Assembly: GCF_034039665.1 (NCBI RefSeq)
Contig: NZ_CP120131.1
Location: 1,660,446 to 1,724,445, forward strand
DNA length: 64,000 nt
Origin: Mammaliicoccus sp. Dog046
GTDB lineage: Bacteria > Bacillota > Bacilli > Staphylococcales > Staphylococcaceae
Direction of reading: 5' to 3'
The notes beneath the pieces were generated by a model, which did not search any database, had not been told where the DNA came from, and saw only the letters and a list, made by a program, of their open reading frames with translations. The position numbers and the translations under genes are program-made. Positions 38,704 to 48,795 of the stretch are shown one piece after another (position 1 is the first letter of the stretch; the number at the start of each line of letters is the position of its first letter).

Positions 38704-39018
38704 TTAATAATGTTTAGATAAAACTTGTTCCAATTGTTCTTTAGGTTGGAAACCAACTACTTTATCTACAGCTTCGCCATCTTTGAATACGATTAAAGTT
38801 GGAATACTCATTACTTCGTATTTAGCAGCAGTTGCTTGGTTTTCGTCTACATCAACTTTCACGATATTAGCTTTACCTTCAACGTCTTTAGCTAAATCTT
38901 CAAGTACTGGTGCGATCATTTTACAAGGTCCACACCAAGGTGCCCAGAAGTCCACTAAACTTACGCCTTCTTTAATTTGTTCATCGAAATTTGAATCAGT
39001 TGCTTTTACTAATGCCAT
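38704..39018 (-). CDS. trxA: Thioredoxin
   Basis: Small dithiol-disulfide oxidoreductase, 104 aa, cytoplasmic. The redox site WCGPC is at residues 28-32 and the cis-proline segment is MSIPTLIVF. It supplies electrons to ribonucleotide reductase and peroxiredoxins. Monocistronic or the last gene of the enoyl-CoA hydratase unit; a terminator follows. Confidence 0.98.
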   Translation of the reverse strand: MALVKATDSNFDEQIKEGVSLVDFWAPWCGPCKMIAPVLEDLAKDVEGKANIVKVDVDENQATAAKYEVMSIPTLIVFKDGEAVDKVVGFQPKEQLEQVLSKHY

Positions 39019-39129
39019 AGGAAAAATCCTCCTTGTTTACTTATGATAGTGAGAGTATAGCACGCTTTATTTATCAATGCATGTTGTTTGCTCACACTGT
39101 ATTTTACTTCATGAATTGCTATGAAGCAA

Positions 39130-39876
39130 TCACTTAAATTGTGGTTTTCTCTTTGATATAAATGCATCGATACCTTCTTTAGCATTTTCAGTATCAATAA
39201 TATCTACGAAATGTCTTTCTTCAATTTGATCACTTTCTAATGATAAATCTAAATTAGACATTTGTTTTATGACTTTAATTGAATCTGCTGATTTAGATGC
39301 AATTTGTTGTGCTAACGCTAAAGTTACTTGATCTAATTCCACTTCATCTTTAACGATATCGTTAAACAATTCTTTAATATCATTTAAATTTACATTCTCA
39401 CCAGTTAATGCAATTTGTAGTGCTTTATGTTGTCCAACCATATCAGACAACCTTCTGACACCACCAAAGCCTGGGAATATACCTAAATTAATTTCCGGTA
39501 AACCTACTTTAGTATCTTGTGTAATGATACGCATATCACATGCCAATGCTAATTCAAATCCTCCACCTAAACATACACCATGAATGGAACTAATCACTGG
39601 TTTATGACAAGTTTTAATTAATCTAAATAGTTTTGCACTTGTAGATGCTAAATTAAGCCTTTCGTGCTTAGTTAAATTTGGAAATGATTTAATATCTGCA
39701 CCAGCAGAAAAACATTTACCGTTACCTTTTATAACGATGACTTTAATATTTGGATCAAATCCTTTGTTTTCAATCGCTTCAATCAATCCATTCAACACCG
39801 CTTCATTTAGCGCATTTACTGGTCCATGATTTAATTGAATAAACAATATTTGATTTTCTATTTTTGTTTCAATCAT
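39130..39876 (-). CDS. Enoyl-CoA hydratase/isomerase family protein
   Basis: Crotonase-fold protein of 248 aa. The oxyanion-hole segments are CFSAGADIKSF (about residue 57) and HGVCLGGGFELALACDMRI (about 100); GLPEINLGIFPGFGG follows, with the catalytic-type Glu. The true substrate is unknown; members act on enoyl-CoA thioesters. It follows the small ORF at 39889 and mutS2 on the same strand. Confidence 0.9.
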   Translation of the reverse strand: MIETKIENQILFIQLNHGPVNALNEAVLNGLIEAIENKGFDPNIKVIVIKGNGKCFSAGADIKSFPNLTKHERLNLASTSAKLFRLIKTCHKPVISSIHGVCLGGGFELALACDMRIITQDTKVGLPEINLGIFPGFGGVRRLSDMVGQHKALQIALTGENVNLNDIKELFNDIVKDEVELDQVTLALAQQIASKSADSIKVIKQMSNLDLSLESDQIEERHFVDIIDTENAKEGIDAFISKRKPQFK

Positions 39877-39888
39877 TGTTTGCCTCCT

Positions 39889-39984
39889 TTAAAAAAATAT
39901 TAAATATGCAATACCTGCTATAAATGTTACTGCAGAAATAACGAGCAATACTTTTGCTAGTTTATACATATCAAAGTTATCCAA
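39889..39984 (-). CDS. Small membrane protein of 31 aa (TTG start)
   Basis: TTG at 39984 follows a strong AAGGAGGAAG ribosome site and opens MDNFDMYKLAKVLLVISAVT, then one hydrophobic helix ending IAYLIFF and a TAA at 39889. It lies between mutS2 and the enoyl-CoA hydratase gene, which starts 13 nt after its stop, and its stop codon abuts that gene's ribosome site, so translational coupling is likely. It is too short for most gene callers. Function unknown. Confidence 0.6.
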   Translation of the reverse strand: MDNFDMYKLAKVLLVISAVTFIAGIAYLIFF

Positions 39985-39996
39985 TATGCTTCCTCC

Positions 39997-42345
39997 TTAT
40001 TTCAACGTTACTACAGTTACACCAAATCCACCTTCTGAAGGCATACCTGTTCTGTAACTATCAACTGAACGGTGTCGTTTTAAGTGATCAGTGACACCTT
40101 TTTGAAGTGCACCCGTACCTTTACCATGAATAATGTTTACTGTACCGTAATTTGAAAGTACAGCTTGATCTAAATATTGATCTAATTCTATCATTGCTTC
40201 TTCATATCGATAACCTCTTAAATCTAAATCCATTTTTATTGTAGATCGATTTGTTCTAGGTACAACTTTTTTCACAGGCTGTTTCTTCTTATCTAGTTTT
40301 TCTAAATCTTTTATTTCAATTTTCATTTTTAATATACCCATTTGAACAACCGCTTCTTCTTCATTGATCACTTCAATGACTTCACCTTTTTGTCCATATG
40401 AAAGTACTTTGACATCGTCGCCTTTTTCTATCTTATCGTGTCTTTCTTTTTGCACATTTTGTTTCAGTGATTCAGCTGTATATTGGTTATCTAATCGTTT
40501 CTTTCTTTCAATGAGTTCATGTTCTTTCACATTTGCTGCAGAATTGTCTCTCATTTCTCGTAATTCTTGAAGTATCGTTTCAGCTTCTTTTGTCTTTTGT
40601 TTTACTTCTTGGTTTGCTTTCGTACGTGCTTCATCCATTAACTGTTTTTTAAAGTTTTCAAAACGTTGTAATTCTTGACTTAATGATTGATGTAATGCAG
40701 TTGATTCTTGTTTAAGTTTTTCAACTTCAATTCTATCATTTTCAACAGATTTTGCATTTTTTTCTAATGAAGCAATCATTTGATTGATTTCTTTCTCATC
40801 TTGTCCGATTAATGTTTTCGCATGATTGATAAGTTCTGTTTTTAATCCTAATTTTTTTGAAATTTCAAATGCGTTTGATCGACCAGGAATGCCCATCAAT
40901 AATTTATATGTTGGTCTTAACGTTTCAACATCAAATTCAACACTAGCATTCATTACTTTTTCACGATTGTAGCTATATGCTTTCAATTCTGGGTAATGTG
41001 TTGTAGCCATAATCAACGCATCACGTTCAATCGTATAATCTAAAATACTCATTGCTAAAGCGGCACCTTCACTCGGATCCGTACCCGCACCTAATTCGTC
41101 GAATAAAATCAAAGAATCTTTATCAGATTGATCAATGATACTTACAATATTTTTCATGTGAGATGAAAATGTTGATAATGATTGCTCAATAGATTGTTCG
41201 TCTCCAATATCACAAAATACTTTTTTGAATATCGTAATAATAGAGCCATCTAAAGTTGGGATTAACAAACCAGACTGTGCCATTAATGAAATTAAGCCAA
41301 CTGTTTTTAATGTAACAGTCTTACCACCTGTGTTTGGTCCTGTAATAATCACAGCATTTATATCTTGTTTAAACTCGATTGTATTACTGACTACATCATC
41401 TTGGTTAATGAGTGGATGTCTCGCTTTAGGTAAATAGATTGTTCTATCATCCGATACAGCTGGTTTTGTAGCTTTAATAGTTGCACCATACTTTGCTTTC
41501 GCAGTGACAAAATCTAAATGTCCCATAATTTGTGTGCTTAATAACAATTCTTGACCTACTTCACTGACACTTTCGGTTAAGATATAAAGTAATCTATCTT
41601 TTTCTTCTTTTTCTTTTGCCTTAACTTGTGCAATTTGATTATGCATTTCTACAATTGCACTTGGCTCGATATATAAAGTTTGACCAGAAGCAGATTGATC
41701 ATGAACAATACCGCTAAAGTCTTGTCTATATTCAGCTTTAACTGGTATAACATGTCTATCATTTCTTACAGTTACTAGCGCATCAGATAATTTCTTCTGA
41801 TTGGACTGAGATCGAACCATTTGTTCTAGTCTTGATTTGATTCTATCTGTTGTTTTTCTGATTTGATATCTTAAATCAGCTAATTTTGGACTCGCATTAT
41901 CAAATAAATCATGTTCATCACATTGTTCACTGATTTGATTAAGCAAATCACTTAATACAGGCAATTGCGCTGCGTATCCATCTATATTTGGATAAAGGAT
42001 GTCTTCATCTTCATCGACGATACTTGCATAAAAAGTTTTAAATCGATTCTGAACTTGAATGTTTCGCTTAATTTGATTAAGTTCTTCAACGTTCAATAAA
42101 CTACCAATTTCAGAGCGTCTAACATAAGATTTAATATCTTTAAGCCCTGAATATCCCGGCATTCTGTGCTTATTATAAATTTGAGTTAATTCATCTGTTT
42201 CGTTTAAACTATGTTTTACGGTTTCTATATCTATACTTGGTTGTAGTTCTTTTATGAGTTGCTCAGCAATATCACTTGTCGCATGTGCTAATAATTGTTG
42301 AATAATTAAGGGATACTCAAGAACTTTTAATGTTTTATCATTCAT
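39997..42345 (-). CDS. mutS2: MutS2, Smr-domain DNA/RNA recombination protein
   Basis: Rather than mismatch repair, MutS2 suppresses recombination and in Firmicutes senses collided ribosomes. The P-loop [15 protein letters not shown] (about 330-345) and Walker B with [17 protein letters not shown] form the ATPase; long coiled coils occupy about 510-640; the C-terminal Smr nuclease-type domain ends with [12 protein letters not shown] and [11 protein letters not shown]. 782 aa matches S. aureus. Confidence 0.97.
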   Translation of the reverse strand: MNDKTLKVLEYPLIIQQLLAHATSDIAEQLIKELQPSIDIETVKHSLNETDELTQIYNKHRMPGYSGLKDIKSYVRRSEIGSLLNVEELNQIKRNIQVQNRFKTFYASIVDEDEDILYPNIDGYAAQLPVLSDLLNQISEQCDEHDLFDNASPKLADLRYQIRKTTDRIKSRLEQMVRSQSNQKKLSDALVTVRNDRHVIPVKAEYRQDFSGIVHDQSASGQTLYIEPSAIVEMHNQIAQVKAKEKEEKDRLLYILTESVSEVGQELLLSTQIMGHLDFVTAKAKYGATIKATKPAVSDDRTIYLPKARHPLINQDDVVSNTIEFKQDINAVIITGPNTGGKTVTLKTVGLISLMAQSGLLIPTLDGSIITIFKKVFCDIGDEQSIEQSLSTFSSHMKNIVSIIDQSDKDSLILFDELGAGTDPSEGAALAMSILDYTIERDALIMATTHYPELKAYSYNREKVMNASVEFDVETLRPTYKLLMGIPGRSNAFEISKKLGLKTELINHAKTLIGQDEKEINQMIASLEKNAKSVENDRIEVEKLKQESTALHQSLSQELQRFENFKKQLMDEARTKANQEVKQKTKEAETILQELREMRDNSAANVKEHELIERKKRLDNQYTAESLKQNVQKERHDKIEKGDDVKVLSYGQKGEVIEVINEEEAVVQMGILKMKIEIKDLEKLDKKKQPVKKVVPRTNRSTIKMDLDLRGYRYEEAMIELDQYLDQAVLSNYGTVNIIHGKGTGALQKGVTDHLKRHRSVDSYRTGMPSEGGFGVTVVTLK

Positions 42346-42371
42346 TTTATCTTCCCTCTTCTTTAATACTT

Positions 42372-44075
42372 TTATTTATTTGAAGTAATCCATGTTTTGA
42401 ATGCGTCACGGCTCATTGCATTAATGACTTGGGATTTACGTACCCAGCCTTTTTGTGCAGTGCCAACACCATATTTCATGAAATCAAAGTGATCAATATG
42501 ATGTGCATCCGTATTAATTGTAATCATTAAATCTGGATTGGCTTTCAACACTTCTGCATTTAAATCTAACCTTTGTGGATTTGCATTTAATTCTAACACT
42601 GTGTTCGACTCTCTCGCCATCTTAATGAGTTGCTCCATATTAACTTTGTACCCTTCTCTTCGGCCTATAATTCTACCAGTTGGATGTGCAATGTGTCTGA
42701 CATATGGATTTTCACAAGCTGTTTTGAGTCGATGCATAATTTCTTCTTCAGTTTGGTTAAAGCTCTGATGAATTGCAGCAATAACATAATCTAACTCTTT
42801 CAATACTTCATCAGGATAATCTAATGTGCCATCTGGCTTTATATCCATTTCCGTACCACTGTAAATATCAATTTCTTGATATTTTTCATTGAGAGATTTA
42901 ATTATTTTATTTTGTTCGAGTAATCGTTCAATCGACAAACCATTTGCGACTGCTAAATTTCTAGAATGATCCGTAATACAAATAAATTTATAATTTCGTT
43001 TAATTGCCGCTTCAATCATTTCTTCAATTTTAAATGCACCATCACTGTAAGTCGTGTGCATATGGATATCTCCATTTATATCACCGAGTTGAATGATATC
43101 TTTAAGATCTTTATCAAATTCAGTACCATCTTCTCTCATTGCTGGTGGAATAAACGGAACATCATAATGTTCATATATTTTTTTCTCGCTATCATAAGTG
43201 ATTAAACTTCCATCACTTTTTTCAATTCCATATTCGCTGACTTTCTCATTTCTTTGTTTAGCAAGTTGTCTTATTCGAATATTGTGGTCTTTTGATCCAG
43301 TGAAGTGCTGTAACGTATGATAAAAAGATGCTGGTTTAATTAATCTAAAATCTACACCGATAATATCATCATCAATCTTTAAATCGAGTGAAACTTTAGT
43401 CTGTCCTACAGCAATTTGTTCATTAATATTAGGTAGTTCTAATAATAATGACTGTACTTTCATTTCATCGTCTGTAGCAATGATGTAATCTAAATCTTTA
43501 CTTGTTTCTCTCATTCTTCTGTAGCTTCCGGCAACTTGGAATTGTTTTATTTCGTCGATACTCTCTAAATATTTTTGAATGCTCGATTGTGCTTTAATCA
43601 TTGAATTTATTGGATATCTCTCAGGTCTTTGACCTAATATTTTCGCTTCTTCTAATAATTTTTGTTCTGTTTTTTTAGCAAAACCAGGTAATTCAGAAAC
43701 TTTTTTATTTTCACAAGCATCTATCAAATCTTCTTTATTTTTAATATCTAATTCTTTATAAAGTTTAGCTATTTTTTTACTACCTAAACCAGGAATTTTT
43801 AGAAGTGGGATTAAACCTTCAGGAATTTCTTGTTTCAATTCGTCTAAATAGGTTTGTGTACCCTCATTTAAATATTCATTAATGACATCTCCTACACCTT
43901 TACCAATGCCTTTTAAAGTTGTAATATCTTCTATTTCTTGCAATGTTCTTTCATCGGTTTCAAGTGATTGACTTGCTTTTCTATACGCAGATACTTTAAA
44001 AGGATTCTCCCCTTTAATCTCCATATATATCGCAATTGTTTCTAACATTTTTATAATATCTTTTTTTGTTAACAT
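42372..44075 (-). CDS. polX: DNA polymerase/3'-5' exonuclease PolX
   Basis: Family X DNA polymerase fused to a C-terminal PHP domain with 3'-5' exonuclease activity, for base-excision and gap repair. It has HhH motifs ([12 protein letters not shown] and [12 protein letters not shown]), the polymerase palm ([20 protein letters not shown] with DxD) and the PHP part ([11 protein letters not shown] near residue 335, [13 protein letters not shown]). 567 aa. Its position next to cvpA and mutS2 is the usual one. Confidence 0.97.
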   Translation of the reverse strand: MLTKKDIIKMLETIAIYMEIKGENPFKVSAYRKASQSLETDERTLQEIEDITTLKGIGKGVGDVINEYLNEGTQTYLDELKQEIPEGLIPLLKIPGLGSKKIAKLYKELDIKNKEDLIDACENKKVSELPGFAKKTEQKLLEEAKILGQRPERYPINSMIKAQSSIQKYLESIDEIKQFQVAGSYRRMRETSKDLDYIIATDDEMKVQSLLLELPNINEQIAVGQTKVSLDLKIDDDIIGVDFRLIKPASFYHTLQHFTGSKDHNIRIRQLAKQRNEKVSEYGIEKSDGSLITYDSEKKIYEHYDVPFIPPAMREDGTEFDKDLKDIIQLGDINGDIHMHTTYSDGAFKIEEMIEAAIKRNYKFICITDHSRNLAVANGLSIERLLEQNKIIKSLNEKYQEIDIYSGTEMDIKPDGTLDYPDEVLKELDYVIAAIHQSFNQTEEEIMHRLKTACENPYVRHIAHPTGRIIGRREGYKVNMEQLIKMARESNTVLELNANPQRLDLNAEVLKANPDLMITINTDAHHIDHFDFMKYGVGTAQKGWVRKSQVINAMSRDAFKTWITSNK

Positions 44076-44089
44076 CTCTATTCCTCCGT

Positions 44090-44124
44090 AAAAAAAGTCA
44101 TAGGTTCTCCCATGACTTTTTTTC
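44090..44124 (-). terminator. Terminator between cvpA and polX
   Basis: AAAAAAAGTCATGGG pairs with CCTATGACTTTTTTT on the minus strand with a 6-nt loop. Because it is bordered by A and T runs it could work in either direction. Confidence 0.85.
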
Positions 44125-44138
44125 TAATATGAATTCAT

Positions 44139-44672
44139 TTAATTTGAAAGCCATTTTACTAATAGATCAGATAAGAATGGTGTTTTTGTTAGTATCAGAT
44201 TTCCTAATGAAGACTGATGTAATGATTCTATAAATGAAGGTACCGGTATAACTGCAATTGCTGCAATTATAATGATGACGATGATGTAAGCTTCGATAAA
44301 GCCTAATGCTATCGCAAAATATTTTTGATATTTGCCACCAAATGTCATTTGATGATAAAAATCAAATACAGTAGCTATAATTTGTAAAATCACTTTTGTA
44401 AAAACAAACAAAATGAGAATTGCCATAATATTATAGAACGCATTCTCATTATTTATATTATCAAATATCACATTCTTACCATCCGTTGAAGCACTTGGAT
44501 AAGGTAGAATTAAATGTAATTGTTTACTAAATGGTACATAGCATATTGCTGCTATAACTAATGAACTGATTGTTGCAATGGAATGTAAAGATTGTAAGAC
44601 GAGACCACGTCTATAGCCAATGATAACACCCAATAACAAACATAAAACCGTGAGTAATGTAATCATTATCAA
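44139..44672 (-). CDS. CvpA family membrane protein
   Basis: 177-aa membrane protein with four hydrophobic helices, first of them TVLCLLLGVIIGYRRGLVLQ, with the family GxxRG motif. CvpA-type proteins are linked to colicin V production and purine-gene regulons in E. coli; the role in Firmicutes is unclear. Overlaps zapA by 4 nt, so coupled to it. Confidence 0.85.
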   Translation of the reverse strand: MIMITLLTVLCLLLGVIIGYRRGLVLQSLHSIATISSLVIAAICYVPFSKQLHLILPYPSASTDGKNVIFDNINNENAFYNIMAILILFVFTKVILQIIATVFDFYHQMTFGGKYQKYFAIALGFIEAYIIVIIIIAAIAVIPVPSFIESLHQSSLGNLILTKTPFLSDLLVKWLSN

Positions 44673-44935
44673 TTTCCTTTATTTTTTAATTGTTTAATTT
44701 CTTCTTTTAATTTTTCATTTTCATCTTCTAATTTAACATATTCATGCATCACATTTACAGCAGTGAGTACTGATTTACGCGTTGTATCTAAACCGGCATT
44801 TAATCGCCCAAGCGCTTTAATCTTCTCGTCTACTCTTCCAGCTACATATCGAATATGAGAAGGATCATCTTCACCAATAATTGTATAATGTTGATCATTT
44901 ATAACTACTGTAACTCTATTTTTGTTTTCACTCAT
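44669..44935 (-). CDS. zapA: Cell division protein ZapA
   Basis: Small FtsZ-bundling protein, 88 aa from the ATG at 44935 (AGGGG ribosome site). The ZapA N-terminus is clear (RVTVVINDQHYTIIGEDDPSHIRYVAGRVDEKI), with a C-terminal coiled coil (about 55-88). A TTG in frame at 44953 is an unlikely earlier start. Confidence 0.93.
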   Translation of the reverse strand: MSENKNRVTVVINDQHYTIIGEDDPSHIRYVAGRVDEKIKALGRLNAGLDTTRKSVLTAVNVMHEYVKLEDENEKLKEEIKQLKNKGN

Positions 44936-45111
44936 TATACTACCCCTGTTCAAATTATAAATGGAATTCTATATATTTAATCATAATATATTATACATGA
45001 CATAAGTTCATTTGTGTATGAATATCATAAACTTCATCTGAGAATATTCGTTTATTGTATCTATTTGTGCTAATCTATTAATAGAAAATTTATTAAAGGT
45101 AGGACATAACT

Positions 45112-46038
45112 GTGGCTAACATCGTAAAAATTATAAATACAGAAACAATTAATCAAATCATTTCAAAATATCATATGGAAACCACAAATTTACCAACTGG
45201 TACACTCGCTCGCAAAAAAATTAAAAGTACCCAAGTTCAAATTTATCGATCAAAGAAAATTATGTTTCAAGGTAAAGACGCAGAACAAGTTGCAAGTGAA
45301 GTACTCGGTCAAAAAATGACACCTACGCAAAGTTCAGCGCCTAAAACACCAAAGACTTATCAATTTGATTCACACAATACTATTGGTAGTGACGAAGCAG
45401 GAAGTGGTGATTATTTCGGACCATTAACTGTATGTGCAGCATATGTTTCAAAAAAGAATGCATTACTTTTAAAAGAATTAGGCGTGATGGATTCAAAATC
45501 ATTAACAGACACAAAAATCGTTACCCTTGCTGAACAAATCATTCAAATATGTCCACATTCACTTATCGTACTTGATAATCAAAATTATAATGAGAAACAA
45601 GCTGAAGGTTGGAGTCAAGTTAAGATGAAAGCAGTCTTACATAATCAAGCAATCACAAACGTCATTAATCGAATAGATGAACAGTCACTAGAACAAATCG
45701 TGATTGACCAATTTGTGCAAGCAAGCACTTATGAAAGATATGTGATTGGACCAATGCCTCGTAAAGACATTACATATTTCGAAACAAAAGGCGAATCAAA
45801 ATCGATTGCTATTGCAGCAGCTAGTATTATCGCACGATATGCATTTGTTAAACATATGGATAAACTATCACAAACATATAATGTTACGATACCAAAAGGA
45901 GCAAGTAATAAAGTCGATTTAGAAGCTGCAAAGCTCATCCAAAAACATAGTATTCAACAACTCGATCAAATTACAAAGAAACATTTTAAAAATAGAGACA
46001 AAGCATTGAGCTTAGTCAGCCGTAAAAGGAGAGATTAA
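45112..46038 (+). CDS. rnhC: Ribonuclease HIII
   Basis: RNase H type III, cleaves RNA-DNA hybrids. Starts with GTG at 45112 after TAAAGGTAGG. The N-terminal TBP-like DNA-binding domain is followed by the catalytic core: IGSDEAGSGDYFGPL with D94 and E95, LGVMDSKSLTD, and VIDQFVQASTY with the third acidic residue. 308 aa is standard. Divergent from zapA and followed by a small membrane ORF. Confidence 0.97.
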   Translation: MANIVKIINTETINQIISKYHMETTNLPTGTLARKKIKSTQVQIYRSKKIMFQGKDAEQVASEVLGQKMTPTQSSAPKTPKTYQFDSHNTIGSDEAGSGDYFGPLTVCAAYVSKKNALLLKELGVMDSKSLTDTKIVTLAEQIIQICPHSLIVLDNQNYNEKQAEGWSQVKMKAVLHNQAITNVINRIDEQSLEQIVIDQFVQASTYERYVIGPMPRKDITYFETKGESKSIAIAAASIIARYAFVKHMDKLSQTYNVTIPKGASNKVDLEAAKLIQKHSIQQLDQITKKHFKNRDKALSLVSRKRRD

Positions 46039-46039
46039 T

Positions 46040-46150
46040 ATGTTGTTCATTACATTCAGTTGGCAAGTCATATTGGCTTTAGTAGTCATTTGCTATTTAA
46101 TATGGTTCATCGGTAAACAAATAACAATATTGAATAAGAAAAAGAAATAG
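46040..46150 (+). CDS. Small membrane protein of 36 aa downstream of rnhC
   Basis: The ATG at 46040 follows AAAGGAGAGA, which overlaps the end of rnhC (spacing 7 nt). It encodes MLFITFSWQVILALVVICYL, a single TM helix, and a basic end (KQITILNKKKK). It starts 2 nt after the rnhC stop, so the two should be co-transcribed. Too short for most gene callers; function unknown. Confidence 0.6.
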   Translation: MLFITFSWQVILALVVICYLIWFIGKQITILNKKKK

Positions 46151-46174
46151 TGTTATTCGTATAAATAATAGAAA

Positions 46175-46346
46175 CGCACGATATCTCAGCATTTTCCTTT
46201 AGTCTTCGTGCGTTTCATACCTAATCGCACGATATCTCGGCACTACCCCTAAAGTCTTCGTGCGTTTCATACCCAATCGCACGATATCTCAGCTCTACAC
46301 CTAAAGTCTTCGTGCGATTCACACCCAATCGCACGATATCTCGATA
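46175..46346 (+). repeat. Tandem hairpin repeat, period about 52 bp
   Basis: Three and a third units beginning with CGCACGATATCTC at 46175, 46226, 46278 and 46330 (the last truncated). Each full unit ends with TCTTCGTGCG, so CGCACGA pairs with TCGTGCG around a variable 24-nt middle; a TTCATACCCAAT-type spacer joins units. It lies between the convergent rnhC and pheT genes. Confidence 0.85.
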
Positions 46347-46385
46347 CAAAAAGCTACCCTTGAAAGTATTCAAGGGTAGCTTTTC
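46347..46385 (-). terminator. Terminator downstream of pheT
   Basis: AAAAGCTACCCTTGAA pairs with TTCAAGGGTAGCTTTT around a 4-nt loop; symmetrical, so it may work in both directions. Confidence 0.9.
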
Positions 46386-46389
46386 AATA

Positions 46390-48795
46390 TTATGCTCTTA
46401 ATGTTGCACCGTTTTGTTCAAGTGCAGCTAAGATTTGATTATGAACTGTCGTTACTTTTTCTTCAGTTAACGTATCATTGATATCTAAATAATCGATTCG
46501 AATCGCGACTGATTTTTTACCTTCTTCCATATGTTCACCTTCATATACATCAAATACTTCTGCATGATTTAATATTTCATCACCATTCGCATCGATTGTA
46601 TTTATAAGTGAAGCTGCAGATACGTCAGTTCCTACGACTAAAGCGATATCTCTAGAAACACCTGGGAATTTAGGTATTGGTTGATATTCTATTTTTCCAA
46701 CTTGTTGTTCTAACAATTTAGTGAAGTTTAACTCAAATACATACGTACGATCTAAGTCATTTTCTTTTTCAACTGTTGGATGCAATTCTGCAATTAAACC
46801 TACAACGTTGTCATTTAATTTAACATAAGCTGTTCTACCTGGATGTAATAAATCTAATTGTGTCGCTTCAAAAGTAAGTGTTAAATTCAATTGTTCAGCG
46901 ATTCGTTCAACGATTCCTTTTACTAAGAAGAAATCTACTGGTTCTTCTTTTTGTTGCCATTTATTAGCCGCATATTGACCAGTTAATATACCACTCAAGA
47001 ATTCTACTTCAGTTGGTAATTGATCTTGTCCATTGCTGTAGAATACTCTACCTAATTCATAAAGCGCTACATTTTTATTTTTTCTTGCAACGTTATAACG
47101 TGTTGCATCAATAAGTCTTGGTAATAGACTTTGTCTTAACACTGCTTGGTCTTCACTCATTGGCATCATTAATTCGACAACGTCATTTTGTTCTATTGTA
47201 TATTTTTTCGCAACTTCTTTATGCACTAATGAATAAGTGATTGCTTGATTCAATCCTGCACCTTCAAGAATTTCTTTCACTTTACGTGTTTTAAGTTGAT
47301 TCTCTGTTAAATGTCCAGCAGTCGCACTTTCAAAGTTTGGTAATGTTGATGGTAATTGATCATAACCGTAAATTCTTGCGATTTCTTCGATTAAATCAGA
47401 TTTAATTGAAATATCATTTCTACGAGATGGTACTTCAACTTCAAATGCTTCACCGTTCACTTTTGTACCAAAGCCTAATCTTTCAAAAATTGTATTTATT
47501 TCTTCAGTTGTTAATTCAAAACCAATTAATTGGTTCACATTTGTTGTTGTAATTTGAATCACGCGTGAAGTCTCTGGCAATTTACCGTCTGAAACGATAT
47601 CACTCAATACCGTACCGCCTGCAATTTCTTGTAATAATGATGCCGCTCTATTCAATGCATCAATAACTCTTTCACTCGCGATGCCTTTTTCGAATCTACT
47701 TGAAGCTTCACTTCTTAAGCCAAGTCTTCTAGATGTTTGTCTCACATTAGTTTCATTGAACATTGCACTTTCAATCACTACATTTTGCGTTTGTTCTGTT
47801 ACTTCAGAGAAATCTCCACCCATAACACCTGCAATTGCAATTGCCTCTTTTCCATTTGTAATAACAATATCAGACTCTGTCAACGTTCTTTCAACATCAT
47901 CTAATGTTGTCATCGTTTCACCTTCATTAGCATAACGAGCGACAATTTGTTCAGAACCGATGTGATCTTGATCAAACATATGCAATGGTTGACCATACTC
48001 TAACAATACATAATTTGAAATATCTACAACATTATTAATTGGACGAATGCCCGCTTTCATCAATCTTGATTGCATCCATTCAGGAGACGGTCCAATTGTT
48101 ACATTTTTAACGATTCTTGAAGCATAAAATGGCACCGCTTCTTCATCTTGTACAGTAACTGATAATGCTTTTGATGCTTGCTCAGTCGATTCTTGTACTT
48201 CAGTATTCGGATATTGCACTTCATTACCATATAAAGCACTCACTTCATGTGCAGCACCTAACATACTTAAGCAATCCGCTCTGTTTGGAGTTAAATCAAA
48301 GTCCATCACTTGATCATTTAATAACAATGCTTCAAGGGCATCACTACCTGGAACTTGTTCATTTGAAAATACATATATACCGTCAGCGAATTTTTTAGGC
48401 ATAACATTAGCATCAAATCCGATTTCTTGTAATGAACAAATCATACCTTCAGAAACTTCGCCTCTTAGTTTAGCTCTTTTAATTTTAACGCCACCAGGAA
48501 GTCGACCACCAACACGTACAACAATAACATATTGCCCTACATCTACATTCGGTGCACCACATACGATTTGTACGGGGTCTTCTTCTCCAACATCCACTTT
48601 ACAGATGTTCAATTTATCAGCTTCTGGATGTTTTTCTTTAGAAACAACATGACCGACAACTAATTTTTTAATTTCATCACCATATGTTTGAATGCTATCC
48701 ACTTCGATACCACTTCTAGTGATTTTCTCAGCTAATGCTTCAACTTCAACGTCTGTGTTTATATATTCATTTAACCATTCTTTACTTACTAACAT
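46390..48795 (-). CDS. pheT: Phenylalanyl-tRNA synthetase beta subunit
   Basis: Large subunit of the (alpha-beta)2 enzyme, carries editing and tRNA-binding functions. Domains in order: EMAP-like tRNA-binding (VGHVVSKEKHPEADKLNICKVDVG, 40-150), B3/B4 editing, B5 (about 405-470), catalytic-like core, and C-terminal FDX-ACB (KFPGVSRDIALVV onward, about 705-801). 801 aa. Shares 1 nt with the end of pheS (TAATG), so coupled. Confidence 0.98.
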   Translation of the reverse strand: MLVSKEWLNEYINTDVEVEALAEKITRSGIEVDSIQTYGDEIKKLVVGHVVSKEKHPEADKLNICKVDVGEEDPVQIVCGAPNVDVGQYVIVVRVGGRLPGGVKIKRAKLRGEVSEGMICSLQEIGFDANVMPKKFADGIYVFSNEQVPGSDALEALLLNDQVMDFDLTPNRADCLSMLGAAHEVSALYGNEVQYPNTEVQESTEQASKALSVTVQDEEAVPFYASRIVKNVTIGPSPEWMQSRLMKAGIRPINNVVDISNYVLLEYGQPLHMFDQDHIGSEQIVARYANEGETMTTLDDVERTLTESDIVITNGKEAIAIAGVMGGDFSEVTEQTQNVVIESAMFNETNVRQTSRRLGLRSEASSRFEKGIASERVIDALNRAASLLQEIAGGTVLSDIVSDGKLPETSRVIQITTTNVNQLIGFELTTEEINTIFERLGFGTKVNGEAFEVEVPSRRNDISIKSDLIEEIARIYGYDQLPSTLPNFESATAGHLTENQLKTRKVKEILEGAGLNQAITYSLVHKEVAKKYTIEQNDVVELMMPMSEDQAVLRQSLLPRLIDATRYNVARKNKNVALYELGRVFYSNGQDQLPTEVEFLSGILTGQYAANKWQQKEEPVDFFLVKGIVERIAEQLNLTLTFEATQLDLLHPGRTAYVKLNDNVVGLIAELHPTVEKENDLDRTYVFELNFTKLLEQQVGKIEYQPIPKFPGVSRDIALVVGTDVSAASLINTIDANGDEILNHAEVFDVYEGEHMEEGKKSVAIRIDYLDINDTLTEEKVTTVHNQILAALEQNGATLRA

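Noticed and set aside
46175-46346. A CRISPR array in the 52-bp repeats
   Set aside because: Only 3.3 units with similar insides, no cas genes, and arms that fold; tandem hairpin repeat instead.
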